60,850 nucleotides of DNA from Tiamatella sp964451715 (GTDB lineage: Archaea > Thermoproteota > Thermoprotei_A > Sulfolobales > Acidilobaceae), in contig CAYVIZ010000002.1 of NCBI GenBank assembly GCA_964451715.1, forward strand, positions 1 through 60,850. The letters are read 5' to 3'. Numbering within the stretch: the stretch's first letter is position 1; each line of letters opens with the position of its first letter. Positions 1-9,244 of the stretch are shown here, piece after piece. The translations under genes were made by a program, and so were the position numbers. The notes beneath the pieces were generated by a model. The model did not search any database. It saw only the letters and a list, made by a program, of their open reading frames with translations, and had not been told where the DNA came from.

Positions 1-45
1 CTTGCACCCGAGAGGCCCCGGGTTCAAATCCCGGCCGGTCCACCA
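1..45 (+). tRNA. tRNA-Ala (anticodon TGC), 3' part only
   Basis: The window opens inside a tRNA, at nucleotide 32. The loop CTTGCAC (1-7) reads as anticodon TGC. The 3' anticodon stem (8-12), a five-base variable loop (13-17), the T arm with TTCAAAT (18-34) and the acceptor strand CCGGTCC (35-41) follow standard numbering, and CCA is encoded at 43-45. Base 70 is T, which fits the G3:U70 identity pair of alanine tRNA, though the 5' half is outside the window. An intron in the missing part cannot be excluded. Confidence 0.85.
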
Positions 46-246
46 CACCCCTGGCGTCTCGTTGACATTGAAAAACCCGGCACCGATCTCTTTGAGTCTT
101 ACTAGTCGACAGGACGTGTTCTTATCTGAGTGAGATATTATTGTATGAATATATGTGCAATTTACATTTAACCTTTAAACTGTCTCAGAATAGAAGGGGA
201 CTAAATAACCTACCATGGGAGCACTAATCGGAAGGGGTTCCAGGCG

Positions 247-1230
247 TTGACTCTCTACGACAGCTATGGACGACCACTACTTAATCTAAGGGTTATAGTT
301 ACCGATGAGTGTAATTACCGGTGTGTATTTTGTCATATAGAGGGAGAACCACTGAATTCGCCTATACCTCCGGGTTTGGCTAGGAGTTACGGGTATCTAA
401 GTGTCGAGGATTATTCTGTAGTTGCAGAGGCTTCTAAGAGGGTTGGTATAAGGAAGATAAAATTCACAGGAGGAGAGCCTCTTCTCCGGGAAGAGTTGCC
501 TGAAATAATACGCGTGTTTGACGAGCGTGGGTTTGACGACTTGTCACTCACGACTAATGGCTTCTTCCTAGATCGTAAAAGCCTTGTTTTAAGGGAGTCG
601 GGTCTTGACCGTTTGAATGTGAGTCTCCACACGTTACGGCCTACCGTTTATAAGCTAATAACGGGAGTTAACGCGTTTGGAAAAGTCCTAAAAGGGTTGG
701 AGGCGGCTCTAAACGAGGGGTTTAGACAGGTTAAAATAAACGCTGTTATAATGAAAGGCCTGAATGATGGCGAGGTTCCCGAGCTTATAGAGTTTGCTTC
801 CAAGAAGGGGGCGGTTCTGCAGCTTATAGAGCTTCACCCGGTAGGTATGGCGCGTGATATATTTGAAAAATACTATCTGCCCTTAGAAGAGATAGAGAAG
901 TATTTAGAGTCTAGGGCTTCTAGGGTTGAGGTGCGCAGGGATTTACATAACAGGCCTATATACGTTATGGATAACGGCGTACGTGTAGAGGTGGTCAGGC
1001 CTTACAATAACTGGCGCTTCTGCCTCGGCTGTACGCGTATAAGGATTTCTCCTCGGGGCGAGTTGTTTCCTTGTTTGAACTGGTTCGGAGAGCGTCCGAG
1101 CATACACCGTTACATGAATGGAGCTAGGAGTATGGAGGAAAAGGTAGATGCTGTGGTTAGAGCTATAAAAGACGTGAATAAGCTTAGAAGGCCGTTCTAT
1201 AAGCCTCCTTCCTCTCATGATGTTGCATAG
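247..1230 (+). CDS. moaA: GTP 3',8-cyclase MoaA (radical SAM)
   Basis: First enzyme of molybdopterin (Mo/W cofactor) synthesis; it rearranges GTP using S-adenosylmethionine. The N-terminal radical-SAM motif CNYRCVFC (C22, C26, C29) binds one 4Fe-4S cluster. The C-terminal motif CLGCTRIRISPRGELFPC (C259, C262, C276) binds the second, substrate-side cluster, which separates MoaA from other radical-SAM proteins. 327 aa is the normal length. It starts with TTG behind AAGGGG, with an AT-rich promoter-like stretch near 200. The 3' end overlaps the opposite-strand membrane protein by 47 bases. No other moa genes are nearby, so it stands alone here. Confidence 0.95.
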   Translation: MTLYDSYGRPLLNLRVIVTDECNYRCVFCHIEGEPLNSPIPPGLARSYGYLSVEDYSVVAEASKRVGIRKIKFTGGEPLLREELPEIIRVFDERGFDDLSLTTNGFFLDRKSLVLRESGLDRLNVSLHTLRPTVYKLITGVNAFGKVLKGLEAALNEGFRQVKINAVIMKGLNDGEVPELIEFASKKGAVLQLIELHPVGMARDIFEKYYLPLEEIEKYLESRASRVEVRRDLHNRPIYVMDNGVRVEVVRPYNNWRFCLGCTRIRISPRGELFPCLNWFGERPSIHRYMNGARSMEEKVDAVVRAIKDVNKLRRPFYKPPSSHDVA

Positions 1231-2002
1231 AATAAAATGGTGGGGAGGTTAAACCTGATATCGAGAGCAAGTATCCTAAGATCCAGTAGAGTATACTAGT
1301 ATAGATTGGCTGATGCTCTATCAATAATACTAGAATGGTAATTGCTTGGAGTACGAGCCCCGAAATAAATAGGAACGGCTCTCTTCTAAAAGGGCACGAG
1401 GATCCCAAGCGTGTTGTATGTAATAGAAACAACAGCAGGCCTATGAGAACCAGTCCTGATACATGGCTAGAGGGAGATACAAGTAGTATGAGAGTAGCAA
1501 CTATACCGGACGCGATTGAATGGAATCTCCCCGTGACCTCTATAGAGGGAATAGAAACCAGTATTGCCAGTATAATGTAAGCAATGTTGAAGGACGTCAT
1601 CCCTGTTTTATAGGTAACTGATATGTATGTATAGAGTATTATAGCTACAGGTAAAGCTAGCCTCCTAACTCTCCATCCTACAAACACGGTATACTCTATT
1701 GCAATGGCCATGGCCACTAGGAGCGTCAGATACATTGTAAGAACCGAGTTGAAGTATAGATGCAGAGTATATGAGGAGATTAGAGCTATGCCTGTTATAA
1801 TTACTTGGATTGACCCTTTACGAGTTACAAGTAGATTGGAGAGGCTAAGCATCAGTGCCAATACACTCCACTCTACAGCTGAACCTAAAACAACACGCGA
1901 AATTGTTGCTACCATGAATAGAGCCGCGCTTACGAGCAATGCTAGAGTATTGAAGATGTAGAGCCCATATGGGAGTTCATAGCTAGTTTTACTGACGTCC
2001 AT
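1184..2002 (-). CDS. Polytopic membrane protein next to ctaB, unknown
   Basis: A very hydrophobic protein of about 272 aa with roughly nine predicted membrane segments and no recognised motif. I place the start at ATG 2002: AGGTGGGTG lies immediately upstream, and this removes the 34-base overlap that a start at 2038 would make with ctaB, leaving 2 bases between the genes. It is therefore probably translated from the ctaB mRNA and could serve heme or respiratory membrane functions, but that rests on position only. The 3' end runs 47 bases into moaA on the other strand. I do not recognise the family. Confidence 0.7.
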   Translation of the reverse strand: MDVSKTSYELPYGLYIFNTLALLVSAALFMVATISRVVLGSAVEWSVLALMLSLSNLLVTRKGSIQVIITGIALISSYTLHLYFNSVLTMYLTLLVAMAIAIEYTVFVGWRVRRLALPVAIILYTYISVTYKTGMTSFNIAYIILAILVSIPSIEVTGRFHSIASGIVATLILLVSPSSHVSGLVLIGLLLFLLHTTRLGSSCPFRREPFLFISGLVLQAITILVLLIEHQPIYTSILYWILGYLLSISGLTSPPFYSMQHHERKEAYRTAF

Positions 2003-2004
2003 TT

Positions 2005-2940
2005 TCACCCACCTACAAGGATCTTCAGTATTATGCACTCATATCCCTTGAAAACGTGGTCTAGTGGAAGCAGTATGAATAATACCCCTATTATAGGGCT
2101 TGCAAACTTATAGAGTTTGAAAGCCATATTTTTGTCAGGGTTTGAGGCGAACTTGTTAAGTATGCTTAGGGCTCTCAGTATGAGTGTAGACGTGACAATA
2201 AAGGCTATTACACCGTATCCTTGTGTAAACATGAAGCTGGCTACACTCAGCATTAGCATGTAAAGTGATGCCTTTATGTATGTGGCGGTTTTTACCGGGG
2301 AAGCCAGTACGGGGAACATGGGTATAGAGGCTCTCAAGTAATCGTCCTTCAAGTAGTAGGCTAGGATCCATATATGCAGGGGTATCCACAGCATGACTGA
2401 TGCCGACAATATGATTCCCCCGAGTTCTATTGAGCCTCTAGCTGCAGCCCATCCGCCTAAAGCAGGCATTGAACCAGCTATTCCCCCTAGAATGATGTTG
2501 AACGGTGTTCTCCTCTTTACTAGGTTTGTGTAAATGATTATATCGAAGTAAAGTCCTGCTAGCACCGTGAACACGACGTATTCGTTAATCAGGCTAGCGG
2601 AGTAGACTCCTATAACAAGTAATGCGGCGGCACTGAATATTGTTTCCCATTCTGAAACCTTGTTGGAGGGGAGAGGGCGTCCCCGCGTCCTCTCCATCAC
2701 GGCATCTATATCTCTTTCCAGGTACATGTTGAGGACTGTTGTCCCGCCTATACTAGAATAACCTACGAGGAGGAGTAGGGAGAGAACTCTTAAATTACTA
2801 GCACCAGCTGCTAGATAACCCCCTATCATGGTAACCATTAATAGGAAAGTCTGTAGGGGCTTTGTCATGTCAATGATTGCTTTCACTCTAGCAGCTATGG
2901 AACCTGTATTCATCTCTTCCACGCCCAGCGTTCTCTCCAT
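2005..2940 (-). CDS. ctaB: Protoheme IX farnesyltransferase (heme O synthase)
   Basis: Integral membrane UbiA-family prenyltransferase that adds a farnesyl group to protoheme IX to make heme O for heme-copper oxidases. The first aspartate-rich motif NMYLERDIDAVMERTRGRP (about residues 71-89) is the CtaB signature, and the second region YTNLVKRRTPFNIILGG is also typical. From ATG 2940 the protein has 311 aa, the normal size. A longer reading to 3039 gives an unlikely N-terminus. The TATA-like TTATAAAT at about 2943-2950 would fit a leaderless start at ATG 2913 instead, so the exact start is open. It shares an upstream region with the divergent rhomboid gene. Confidence 0.92.
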   Translation of the reverse strand: MERTLGVEEMNTGSIAARVKAIIDMTKPLQTFLLMVTMIGGYLAAGASNLRVLSLLLLVGYSSIGGTTVLNMYLERDIDAVMERTRGRPLPSNKVSEWETIFSAAALLVIGVYSASLINEYVVFTVLAGLYFDIIIYTNLVKRRTPFNIILGGIAGSMPALGGWAAARGSIELGGIILSASVMLWIPLHIWILAYYLKDDYLRASIPMFPVLASPVKTATYIKASLYMLMLSVASFMFTQGYGVIAFIVTSTLILRALSILNKFASNPDKNMAFKLYKFASPIIGVLFILLPLDHVFKGYECIILKILVGG

Positions 2941-3048
2941 ATTTATAAGCCGGTTCAGTAACGAATTTATTATTTGTATCATATATAGCCGGGAGCACTC
3001 TAAATGGTTTGACAAGCCAATAGAACAAGTCATAGGCAAGGGGCTGGT

Positions 3049-3828
3049 GTGGGATATATGGGTATACCTGTATCAGACGAGAACCCCCCATACGAGAGGA
3101 GGATCATAGTTAACAACATCATAATCCTGGTTAATATAGTAGTTTTCATAATAGGGATCACTTTTCCCTCCCTACTAGTAAGGGACGCGTTAACATACAA
3201 TGATGTTATAGAAACTCTTGGTCTCAAGCCAGCCAACATAATAGCGGGAATAGCCTTATGGACCATACTTACATCCATGTTCCTACATGCCGGATGGATG
3301 CACCTGATAGGGAACATGCTATACCTCTATATTTTCGGGGATAACGTAGAAGGATTAATGGGCCCAGCTAGGTATCTCGTTTTCTACATAGTCTCAGGCC
3401 TAGGAGCTATACTGTTTCACCTGTTTAGCCTGGTTTTCATGCCTTCAAACGCCTTGCTCAACACGCAGCTCTCATCAGGTGTGAACCCGTGGATGATACC
3501 CGCGATAGGGGCCTCGGGGGCTATTTCAGGGGTTCTCGGGGTATACGCTTTAACCATGCCTATGGCTAGGATAAGAACAGTGACCTTCATAGGTTTCATA
3601 CCATTACTCCTCAACTTCCCAGCCGCAGTCTATATAGGTATATGGTTCCTATACCAGTTGGCACTCGGTATTTCGTCTTTGATGACTGCCACAATGTACG
3701 GTGTCGCATTCTGGGCTCATATAGGAGGATTTGTAACGGGTATAGCGGTGTTCCCGTTATTCGTTGATAAGAACAAACTGGAGCGGTATAGGCTCTGGTT
3801 CGCCTATGCCGCGTCATCATACCTTTAA
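3049..3828 (+). CDS. Rhomboid-family intramembrane serine protease
   Basis: Cleaves membrane proteins within or near the bilayer. The catalytic serine is in GASGAISG (S156), the histidine in WAHIGGF (H224), and an oxyanion-type HLIGN motif is near residue 89. About six or seven membrane helices fit the family and 259 aa is typical. The start is GTG 3049 or, nine bases on, ATG 3058; GGGGCTGGTG lies just upstream. It is divergent from ctaB, and its stop forms a shared TTAA tetramer with the stop of the opposite-strand amidohydrolase (3825-3828). Natural substrates cannot be read from the sequence. Confidence 0.9.
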   Translation: MGYMGIPVSDENPPYERRIIVNNIIILVNIVVFIIGITFPSLLVRDALTYNDVIETLGLKPANIIAGIALWTILTSMFLHAGWMHLIGNMLYLYIFGDNVEGLMGPARYLVFYIVSGLGAILFHLFSLVFMPSNALLNTQLSSGVNPWMIPAIGASGAISGVLGVYALTMPMARIRTVTFIGFIPLLLNFPAAVYIGIWFLYQLALGISSLMTATMYGVAFWAHIGGFVTGIAVFPLFVDKNKLERYRLWFAYAASSYL

Positions 3829-4985
3829 AAAATCCCTTGGATCACGCGTCGGGCATTCTTTATTCTAGACATTAACCTGTTCTTGGTAATATTTCCCGAC
3901 GCGTATAAGTCATAGGCTTCACTTATAGCCTCAATAGTCTCGTCTTCAAGGTCACTAATATTATAGCCTAAGCCTGTCAACCGCTTCTCCTCAACCACCT
4001 TTCTACCTGCAACGTATACTGCTACAGGATCCGGTTTTCCTGTTAGCACTTCCTCTAGGGGTTCATCATAAGCCACCAGGTCTCCGTGTGAAGGCATGCC
4101 GTATACTAGGTATCCCCCGGTGGTTAGTTTGAAGAGGAGGATTTCAAGCGGTATCCTGTAAGAGTTCCTGATTAACCCTATGTGTCTAGCCACACTACCT
4201 ATTAAATGAGGCCAATCAGAGCCGAACGAGTCTATGTCGAGGAAGTTCTCTTTTAGCTTATTATATAACAGCGTATTGGTGGCGGGGCATGATACGCAGT
4301 TTATCCCAAAATGCTTTACATCCTCTACTAGGCAATGCACTCCAGCTATCCTGTTAAAGAACTCCCGCTTCATGGTTCTCGCGAGCAACTCCACCTCTTT
4401 AACTCCTTCACTGAGATGGATGCCTAGGATCCAACGCTCTTTCTCAACCTTGTTGTAAGAATATATGAAGTCCTCGGGTGCTGTATACCTAAGGCTGTGA
4501 ACGAATATGCCTAGCCGTGCAACAGAGTCGTTTATACTCTTCTCCAGCTTCTTTTCCGCGTCATATATCTCCCACGGCCTCATCCATCCTTTCCTTCTCA
4601 TGGTGGTAGGCAAGAACACGGTTCTAGGCTTCTCCTCTAAGGCAGACCAGGCTACAACATTGGGCAGCAAGGAGCCTGTAACAGCTATTAGTGTAGTTCC
4701 CTCCAATAGGCTCCTCAAATAAGTAAGCCTTGCCAGTTTACCTGCTATACGGGGATCTCTCCTTATCCCTGCTTCATCGATGCCTAGTTCCCGTTTTTCT
4801 ATCCAGTCGTAGGAGTCTCTATACAGGCCATTATCTGTACCGGGGTCAATAACCTGTGGATGCATATGGCCGTCGCTGACGCCTGGTGTAATGACTGTTT
4901 TATAGTATGCGTCCTCCCATTCGACGGGGAGCCTCTTATCGTAGTATACCTTGCCGTGAACCACCAGTGTATCAGCTTCAATCAT
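3825..4985 (-). CDS. Metal-dependent amidohydrolase (cytosine deaminase/SsnA-like)
   Basis: TIM-barrel amidohydrolase of 386 aa. After a short N-terminal beta region, the motif TPGVSDGHMHP supplies the first two metal-binding histidines (H40, H42). Later candidate ligands are the histidines in LGIHLSEG and GVHCLVED and the aspartate in FGSDWP. The C-terminal AVYVAGRKVVEEKRL is the usual closing beta region. The substrate is unknown; the family deaminates or hydrolyses heterocycles and related amides. It starts at ATG 4985. The shorter homologue at 17862-18707 lacks the HxH motif, so the two should not be given the same function. Confidence 0.85.
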   Translation of the reverse strand: MIEADTLVVHGKVYYDKRLPVEWEDAYYKTVITPGVSDGHMHPQVIDPGTDNGLYRDSYDWIEKRELGIDEAGIRRDPRIAGKLARLTYLRSLLEGTTLIAVTGSLLPNVVAWSALEEKPRTVFLPTTMRRKGWMRPWEIYDAEKKLEKSINDSVARLGIFVHSLRYTAPEDFIYSYNKVEKERWILGIHLSEGVKEVELLARTMKREFFNRIAGVHCLVEDVKHFGINCVSCPATNTLLYNKLKENFLDIDSFGSDWPHLIGSVARHIGLIRNSYRIPLEILLFKLTTGGYLVYGMPSHGDLVAYDEPLEEVLTGKPDPVAVYVAGRKVVEEKRLTGLGYNISDLEDETIEAISEAYDLYASGNITKNRLMSRIKNARRVIQGIF

Positions 4986-5066
4986 TCTACCATCATTTCC
5001 CCGTGACTACAGTCTGCTTTATTGGTTCATTTGTAATTGCAGAGTGGTTTTAAAATGTGTTAATAC

Positions 5067-5766
5067 TTGCCTGGGGTAAAGAAGACGTTATTAGGTGTGG
5101 AGCAGGAAACAATTTGTTCAGATGGTGGCAAATGCTTGGAGGCTCTTATAACTCTTCTAGTCATAATCCTGGTGAGTATAATTATAAACAAGGTTGCCAC
5201 AGCCGCCCTCCGCAGAACAGGGCTTCCGAAAGACGTAGCCAGCTTCCAGGCGCAGTCAGCTTTCTCGGGAGCAGGGTTCACTACCAGTGAATCCGAATAC
5301 GTTGTAAACCATCCTGTTAGGAGAAGAATCATCAGAATACTAATACTACTCGGAAGCGCCGGCTTTACAGGCGTCCTTGCAACCCTTATTCTCACATTCA
5401 TAGGTAGATCAAGGGAAGAAGCCATGTACAGATTAATAGTCCTCCTCGCAGGCCTGGCTCTGCTGTACATCATTGCTTCCAGCGAGAAAATAGACAGGAT
5501 CATGNNNNNNNNNNNNNNNNNNNNNNNNNNNNNNNNNNNNNNNNNNNNNNNNNNNNNNNNNNNNNNNNNNNNNNNNNNNNNNNNNNNNNNNNNNNNNNNN
5601 NNNNGTTATAAAACCGGGAGACGAGTTAATAGTTTACGGCCACGAAAAAGTCATAGAAAATCTATCCACACGGCTTAAGGGAAGGAGCGGAGATCTGGAT
5701 CACAGGAGAATGGTGAAACAGCATATGGCTAGGAAGCTAATTGAGAAGGCTGAGGAGAACCTCTGA
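5067..5766 (+). CDS. Membrane protein with TrkA-C domain (interrupted by gap)
   Basis: The N-terminal part has about three hydrophobic segments and the stretch FQAQSAFSGAGFTTSE followed by NHPVRRRII, typical of small membrane proteins that carry a C-terminal TrkA-C (RCK-C) ligand-binding domain. After the 100-N gap the frame starting at 5605 reads KPGDELIVYGHEKVIENL, a TrkA-C ending, and stops at TGA 5764. Counting 100 bases for the gap puts the two halves out of phase, so the real gap must differ. A role in K+ or other ion transport is a family inference. TTG 5067 is the longest start; GTG 5097 fits better with the TATA-like TTTTAAAA at about 5051. Confidence 0.8.
5505..5604. other. Assembly gap (100 N, placeholder length)
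   Basis: Exactly 100 N inside the TrkA-C membrane protein gene. The flanking coding halves are in phase only if the missing length is a multiple of three. 100 is not, so the run does not give the true size. Confidence 0.95.
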
Positions 5767-6295
5767 GGCTCCTAAGGGTCAAACGGATGAACACTATTAC
5801 TAGGCCGGCAAGTTTAACCAGATCCCCTATCATTCCCATGAGAGCGGCTCTTTTATCTACAAGTATCACAGGTAGTGACACTATGAATACTAAAACACCG
5901 CTTATAAATAGTATTGCCCCGTTTTTATCCTCTTCCGCATAGTCTTGGTAGAGTTTTATTCCTACGCTGGTCTCAACGATATATGAAGCAAACACTATGG
6001 CCCCACCTAACTCAGCCCCGTATTTATATCCTGCCAAAATTGCTGTGGAACCCAGTGCTAGTGCTATAGGACTTATGTACTTCATTCTCCAATAAGCCTT
6101 TCGAGCATAGCCTAGGTATCCATAGTAGGCGGTCAATCCAACCATGATTAGCATGGCAAGCAGGTATATGTATGGTTCTATAAATATAGTGGAGGGTCCT
6201 TTGAGGTAAACTTCTACTAACACGATAAATATGATTATAGACGCAATTATACTTGATACTGTCCCTATAATCCCCATTCTTAACCTGTCTCCCAC
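5729..6295 (-). CDS. Small polytopic membrane protein, unknown
   Basis: 188 aa with about six hydrophobic segments and no motif that I recognise. A charged stretch YQDYAEEDKNGA lies between helices, and the C-terminus RLTLRSLRGSPQPSQ is basic and polar. It starts at ATG 6295; an 8-base perfect inverted repeat with an 11-base spacer (6298-6324) lies directly upstream and may be its operator. The 3' end overlaps the end of the TrkA-C protein gene by 38 bases on the opposite strand. No function is proposed. Confidence 0.7.
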   Translation of the reverse strand: MGDRLRMGIIGTVSSIIASIIIFIVLVEVYLKGPSTIFIEPYIYLLAMLIMVGLTAYYGYLGYARKAYWRMKYISPIALALGSTAILAGYKYGAELGGAIVFASYIVETSVGIKLYQDYAEEDKNGAILFISGVLVFIVSLPVILVDKRAALMGMIGDLVKLAGLVIVFIRLTLRSLRGSPQPSQLAS

Positions 6296-6297
6296 GA

Positions 6298-6324
6298 CAT
6301 TACACCTATTAGCCTAGTGTAATG
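6298..6324. promoter_or_regulatory. Perfect inverted repeat, possible operator
   Basis: CATTACAC at 6298-6305 and GTGTAATG at 6317-6324 are exact reverse complements with an 11-base spacer. The half-site centres are 19 bases apart, close to two DNA turns. The repeat lies in the divergent region between the small membrane protein (start 6295) and the PrpD-like gene (start 6436). A dimeric repressor site or a 5'-UTR hairpin of the minus-strand gene are both possible. Confidence 0.45.
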
Positions 6325-6435
6325 CCAGAGGTTAATTGCAGCCCGTATATACTGGTAAAAGAAGAGCGGATAGTTATTATTCCACTCTTATGTACTTATT
6401 ATTATGAGGCTTTTATAGCCTAAAGGTGTCAGGCC

Positions 6436-7815
6436 ATGTATTTAGCTGAGAGAATAGCTGGATGGGCTGCAAAGCTATCATTCGATAATATACCCGTTGA
6501 TGTCATCGAGGAGGCTAAGAAGAGGGTTCTAGACAGCTTCGGTGTAGCCATAGGCGCATTCTACGAGGAACCGCCTAGTATTGCGAGGAAGTACGCAGCT
6601 TATACTACGAGTAGCAAGTACCCTGCAACGTTATGGGGTACAACGCTTAGATCTGCCCCGGATCACGCTGTGTTTGCTAATGGATGCGCTGTTAGGTACT
6701 TTGATTTCAACGACACCTATTTAGGCAAGGAGGCTCTTCACCCGAGCGATAATATACCGGCTATACTGGCTGCCGCAGAGATGATTGACGCTGATGGGCG
6801 TAGTGTCATAGAGGGGATAGTTGCAGCCTACGAGGTTGCCGGAAGACTGGCAGACGCGTACAGTATACGTGCGAAAGGCTGGGACCATGTAACCTATATA
6901 GCAGTTAGCAGTGCTGTAGGCGCAGGAAAGGTGTTAGGACTCAATGCGGAGAAACTCACACATGCGATAAACATAGCGTTAACCACTAATAATGCCCTGA
7001 GGCAAACCAGGGCGGGAGAGCTTAGTATGTGGAAAGGCTGTGCAGCAGCTAACTCTGCCCGCAACGGACTCTTCGCCGCCATACTGGCTTGGAAAGGTAT
7101 GACGGGTCCAAGCCCTGTCTTCGAGGGTGAGCTGGGATTCTTTAACGTCGCAATAGGCGGGGATAAATTTGATCTTCCTGTAATGGGAGGAGAGAATGGT
7201 GCTCCCTTCAAGATGCTCGAAACCAGTATAAAATACTGGCCTGTAGAATACCACGCGATGAGTGCTGTAGAGGCTGCTCTCAAGCTAAGGGAAAGAATAC
7301 CAGATTTTGATCCTCGTAAGATTAAGAGAATACATGTCAAAACGTTTGATGTGGCCTACAAGATAATAGTAAAAGACCCAGAGAAGTGGGATCCAAAAAC
7401 TAGGGAAACGGCTGATCACAGCCTACCTTATATAGTAGCAGCTGCACTACTAGACGGCCACGTTTGGCTGGATACCTTTAGAAAGGACAGGATACTGGCT
7501 CAGGATGTCAGGGATCTACTAGCCCGTATGAAAGTAGAGGTGGATCCTGAACACGATAAGCTTTATCCTAAAGGAATAAAGAACACGATAATAGTGGAAA
7601 TGGATGACGGGAGAGTCTATGAGGAATCCAGTACTTATCCCCCGGGACACTTCATGAACAAGCTTGACAGGAAGGGTGTTGAAGAAAAGTTCTGGAAGCT
7701 CGTGAGAGACAAGATAGAAGAGAATAACGCTGAGAAATTAATTGAAATGGTGTGGAACCTGGAGAACATTGGTGATATAGGGAGAATGCTCCGCCTCATG
7801 GAGGTTAAGAAATAA
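6436..7815 (+). CDS. MmgE/PrpD family protein (2-methylcitrate dehydratase-like)
   Basis: 459 aa, full length for the MmgE/PrpD family. The N-terminus WAAKLSFDNIPVDVIEEAKK followed by RVLDSFGVAIGA is characteristic, as are the central CAVRYFDFNDTY and HPSDNIPAILAAAE and the C-terminal ADHSLPYIVAAALLDG. Known members dehydrate 2-methylcitrate in propionate oxidation or decarboxylate cis-aconitate. No other methylcitrate-cycle gene is near, so the substrate is uncertain. It starts at ATG 6436 behind AAAGGTG with 8-base spacing. The upstream region holds the inverted repeat at 6298-6324. Confidence 0.9.
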   Translation: MYLAERIAGWAAKLSFDNIPVDVIEEAKKRVLDSFGVAIGAFYEEPPSIARKYAAYTTSSKYPATLWGTTLRSAPDHAVFANGCAVRYFDFNDTYLGKEALHPSDNIPAILAAAEMIDADGRSVIEGIVAAYEVAGRLADAYSIRAKGWDHVTYIAVSSAVGAGKVLGLNAEKLTHAINIALTTNNALRQTRAGELSMWKGCAAANSARNGLFAAILAWKGMTGPSPVFEGELGFFNVAIGGDKFDLPVMGGENGAPFKMLETSIKYWPVEYHAMSAVEAALKLRERIPDFDPRKIKRIHVKTFDVAYKIIVKDPEKWDPKTRETADHSLPYIVAAALLDGHVWLDTFRKDRILAQDVRDLLARMKVEVDPEHDKLYPKGIKNTIIVEMDDGRVYEESSTYPPGHFMNKLDRKGVEEKFWKLVRDKIEENNAEKLIEMVWNLENIGDIGRMLRLMEVKK

Positions 7816-7835
7816 TTTTTATTCTCTTTTCCATT

Positions 7836-9137
7836 TTATCTTTTCCTGTAGAATAGATATCCTCCTATGAATCCTATTACAACTCCTAGTATAGCTGCAC
7901 CCACACTCACAGTAGAGGCACGCTTAACGGTGGCCGCCTGATTGGCGAGTTGTTCTTTTAGAACTTTCCACTCTGTTTTCCAGTATGTTGCATTCCCCTT
8001 CCAGTATTCTACCTGGTAGTTCAGTTCATCGATGCGTTTCGCGAGATTATCCCTAGCCTCTCTCAGCCCGCTAACAGTATTGTTCAGCTTCCTTATAGTT
8101 TGAGGGAACCCGTCCTTGTATTCTACGTATAAACTGTATTCCTGAGGCTCCAACTCTTTATAAAGTAAAAGCGCATTCATAGAGTTCATGCTGCATGGAG
8201 AGGGTGTTCCATACATGATCCTTAACCCTATAATCCTTTCGGAGAACGGTTTCAGTGTTCCTATGCTGTATGCAACACTGTATACTATTCCGTCTATGGT
8301 TTTCGAGCCTAGGGATATCTTGTGATACACCTCGGCGTATATGGGGCTTCCCGATAATGGAGACGCTATGCTAACTAGTTTTGAATTATTATTGTAGACC
8401 CCTACGAATGAGAGCTGTTTGCCCTTGAACGTGTTTTGATACATGCCTCTAATGCCGATCTCTATGCCGGCTGATCCTTTACTTGGATCATTATATGACA
8501 CTGATCCGAGCCATTGATCGATATTCATGTCCTTCCTATACACAACGAGGTCAATGAAAAGATCGGCGTCTCCTTTTATGGTTTTAAGAGTTACAGGAGA
8601 ACCGGCATCGTTTTTAAACACGTAATAGAAGTCTACATAGGGCTCGTTTTTGTAGAAGTAGGCTATAACGGATAGGTTGAGTGGTTCTATCTGTTCCCTG
8701 GCTCTGCTGGAGGGCGTAAACTCTATAGCTGTATAAGCGTTTTCCTCCTTTAATATGCTGGCACTCCACTTCTCGAATAACAATGGATACGAGCTTATGG
8801 TAACCGTTTCGTTTCCGTATTCTATGGTGTAGTTCCTTGTTTCATTACGTGTATAGGCTACTATGCTAAGGGAAGGCATGAACGACTCGCTTTCCACGAG
8901 GTCTAAGGCGTTGTTACCGCTTTTCACAGTCCACTCAGTTATACGTGCTCCCTTTATCAGGTCTATAGTAATCCTGTAGTAGTTGTTTTCCACAGTAACA
9001 TTAGTGTCGCTCATGTTGATGGAAAAGCCATTCTTACTACTTGCATATTCTTGGGAGGCATGGACTAGTAGAGGGAAGCTTGTAAGCATGAGAGTCATAA
9101 CCGTTAGGATAGCCGTAAGCTTGATTGTTTTATCCAT
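7836..9137 (-). CDS. Secreted, C-terminally anchored protein, unknown
   Basis: 433 aa. A signal peptide (LTAILTVMTLMLTSFPLLVHA, about residues 7-27 with flanks) is followed by a long beta-rich domain rich in N-glycosylation sequons (NMS, NVT, NYT, NAT). After it come a heptad-like helical segment (about 350-400, NTVSGLREARDNLAKRIDEL) and one C-terminal membrane helix ending in YRKR. The layout is that of an extracytoplasmic protein held by a C-terminal anchor through a coiled-coil stalk. The stretch NNYYRITIDLIKGARITEWT loosely recalls the beta-supersandwich start of the YidC periplasmic domain; that is weak inference. It is divergent from ribK. Confidence 0.72.
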   Translation of the reverse strand: MDKTIKLTAILTVMTLMLTSFPLLVHASQEYASSKNGFSINMSDTNVTVENNYYRITIDLIKGARITEWTVKSGNNALDLVESESFMPSLSIVAYTRNETRNYTIEYGNETVTISSYPLLFEKWSASILKEENAYTAIEFTPSSRAREQIEPLNLSVIAYFYKNEPYVDFYYVFKNDAGSPVTLKTIKGDADLFIDLVVYRKDMNIDQWLGSVSYNDPSKGSAGIEIGIRGMYQNTFKGKQLSFVGVYNNNSKLVSIASPLSGSPIYAEVYHKISLGSKTIDGIVYSVAYSIGTLKPFSERIIGLRIMYGTPSPCSMNSMNALLLYKELEPQEYSLYVEYKDGFPQTIRKLNNTVSGLREARDNLAKRIDELNYQVEYWKGNATYWKTEWKVLKEQLANQAATVKRASTVSVGAAILGVVIGFIGGYLFYRKR

Positions 9138-9244
9138 TTTTCTTCACCATTACACACTCTCAATGCCTGAGGGGATTGTATCACCAGTATTGGTTTAAAT
9201 CTTCTACCCTAGAAAATCCAATACAGGACGCTTTCAGCGGATTC

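Noticed and set aside
1335..1961. Plus-strand reading frames opposite the membrane protein gene
   Set aside because: Their composition is unlike protein and they mirror the strongly hydrophobic minus-strand gene.
3811..3828. Minus-strand ATGATGA as a C box at the rhomboid gene end
   Set aside because: No D box follows at 10-12 bases and the sequence is coding.
5605..5678. Continuation of the TrkA-C protein in the frame implied by 100 N
   Set aside because: That frame gives a meaningless tail. The frame beginning at 5605 gives a clear TrkA-C domain and stops at 5766.
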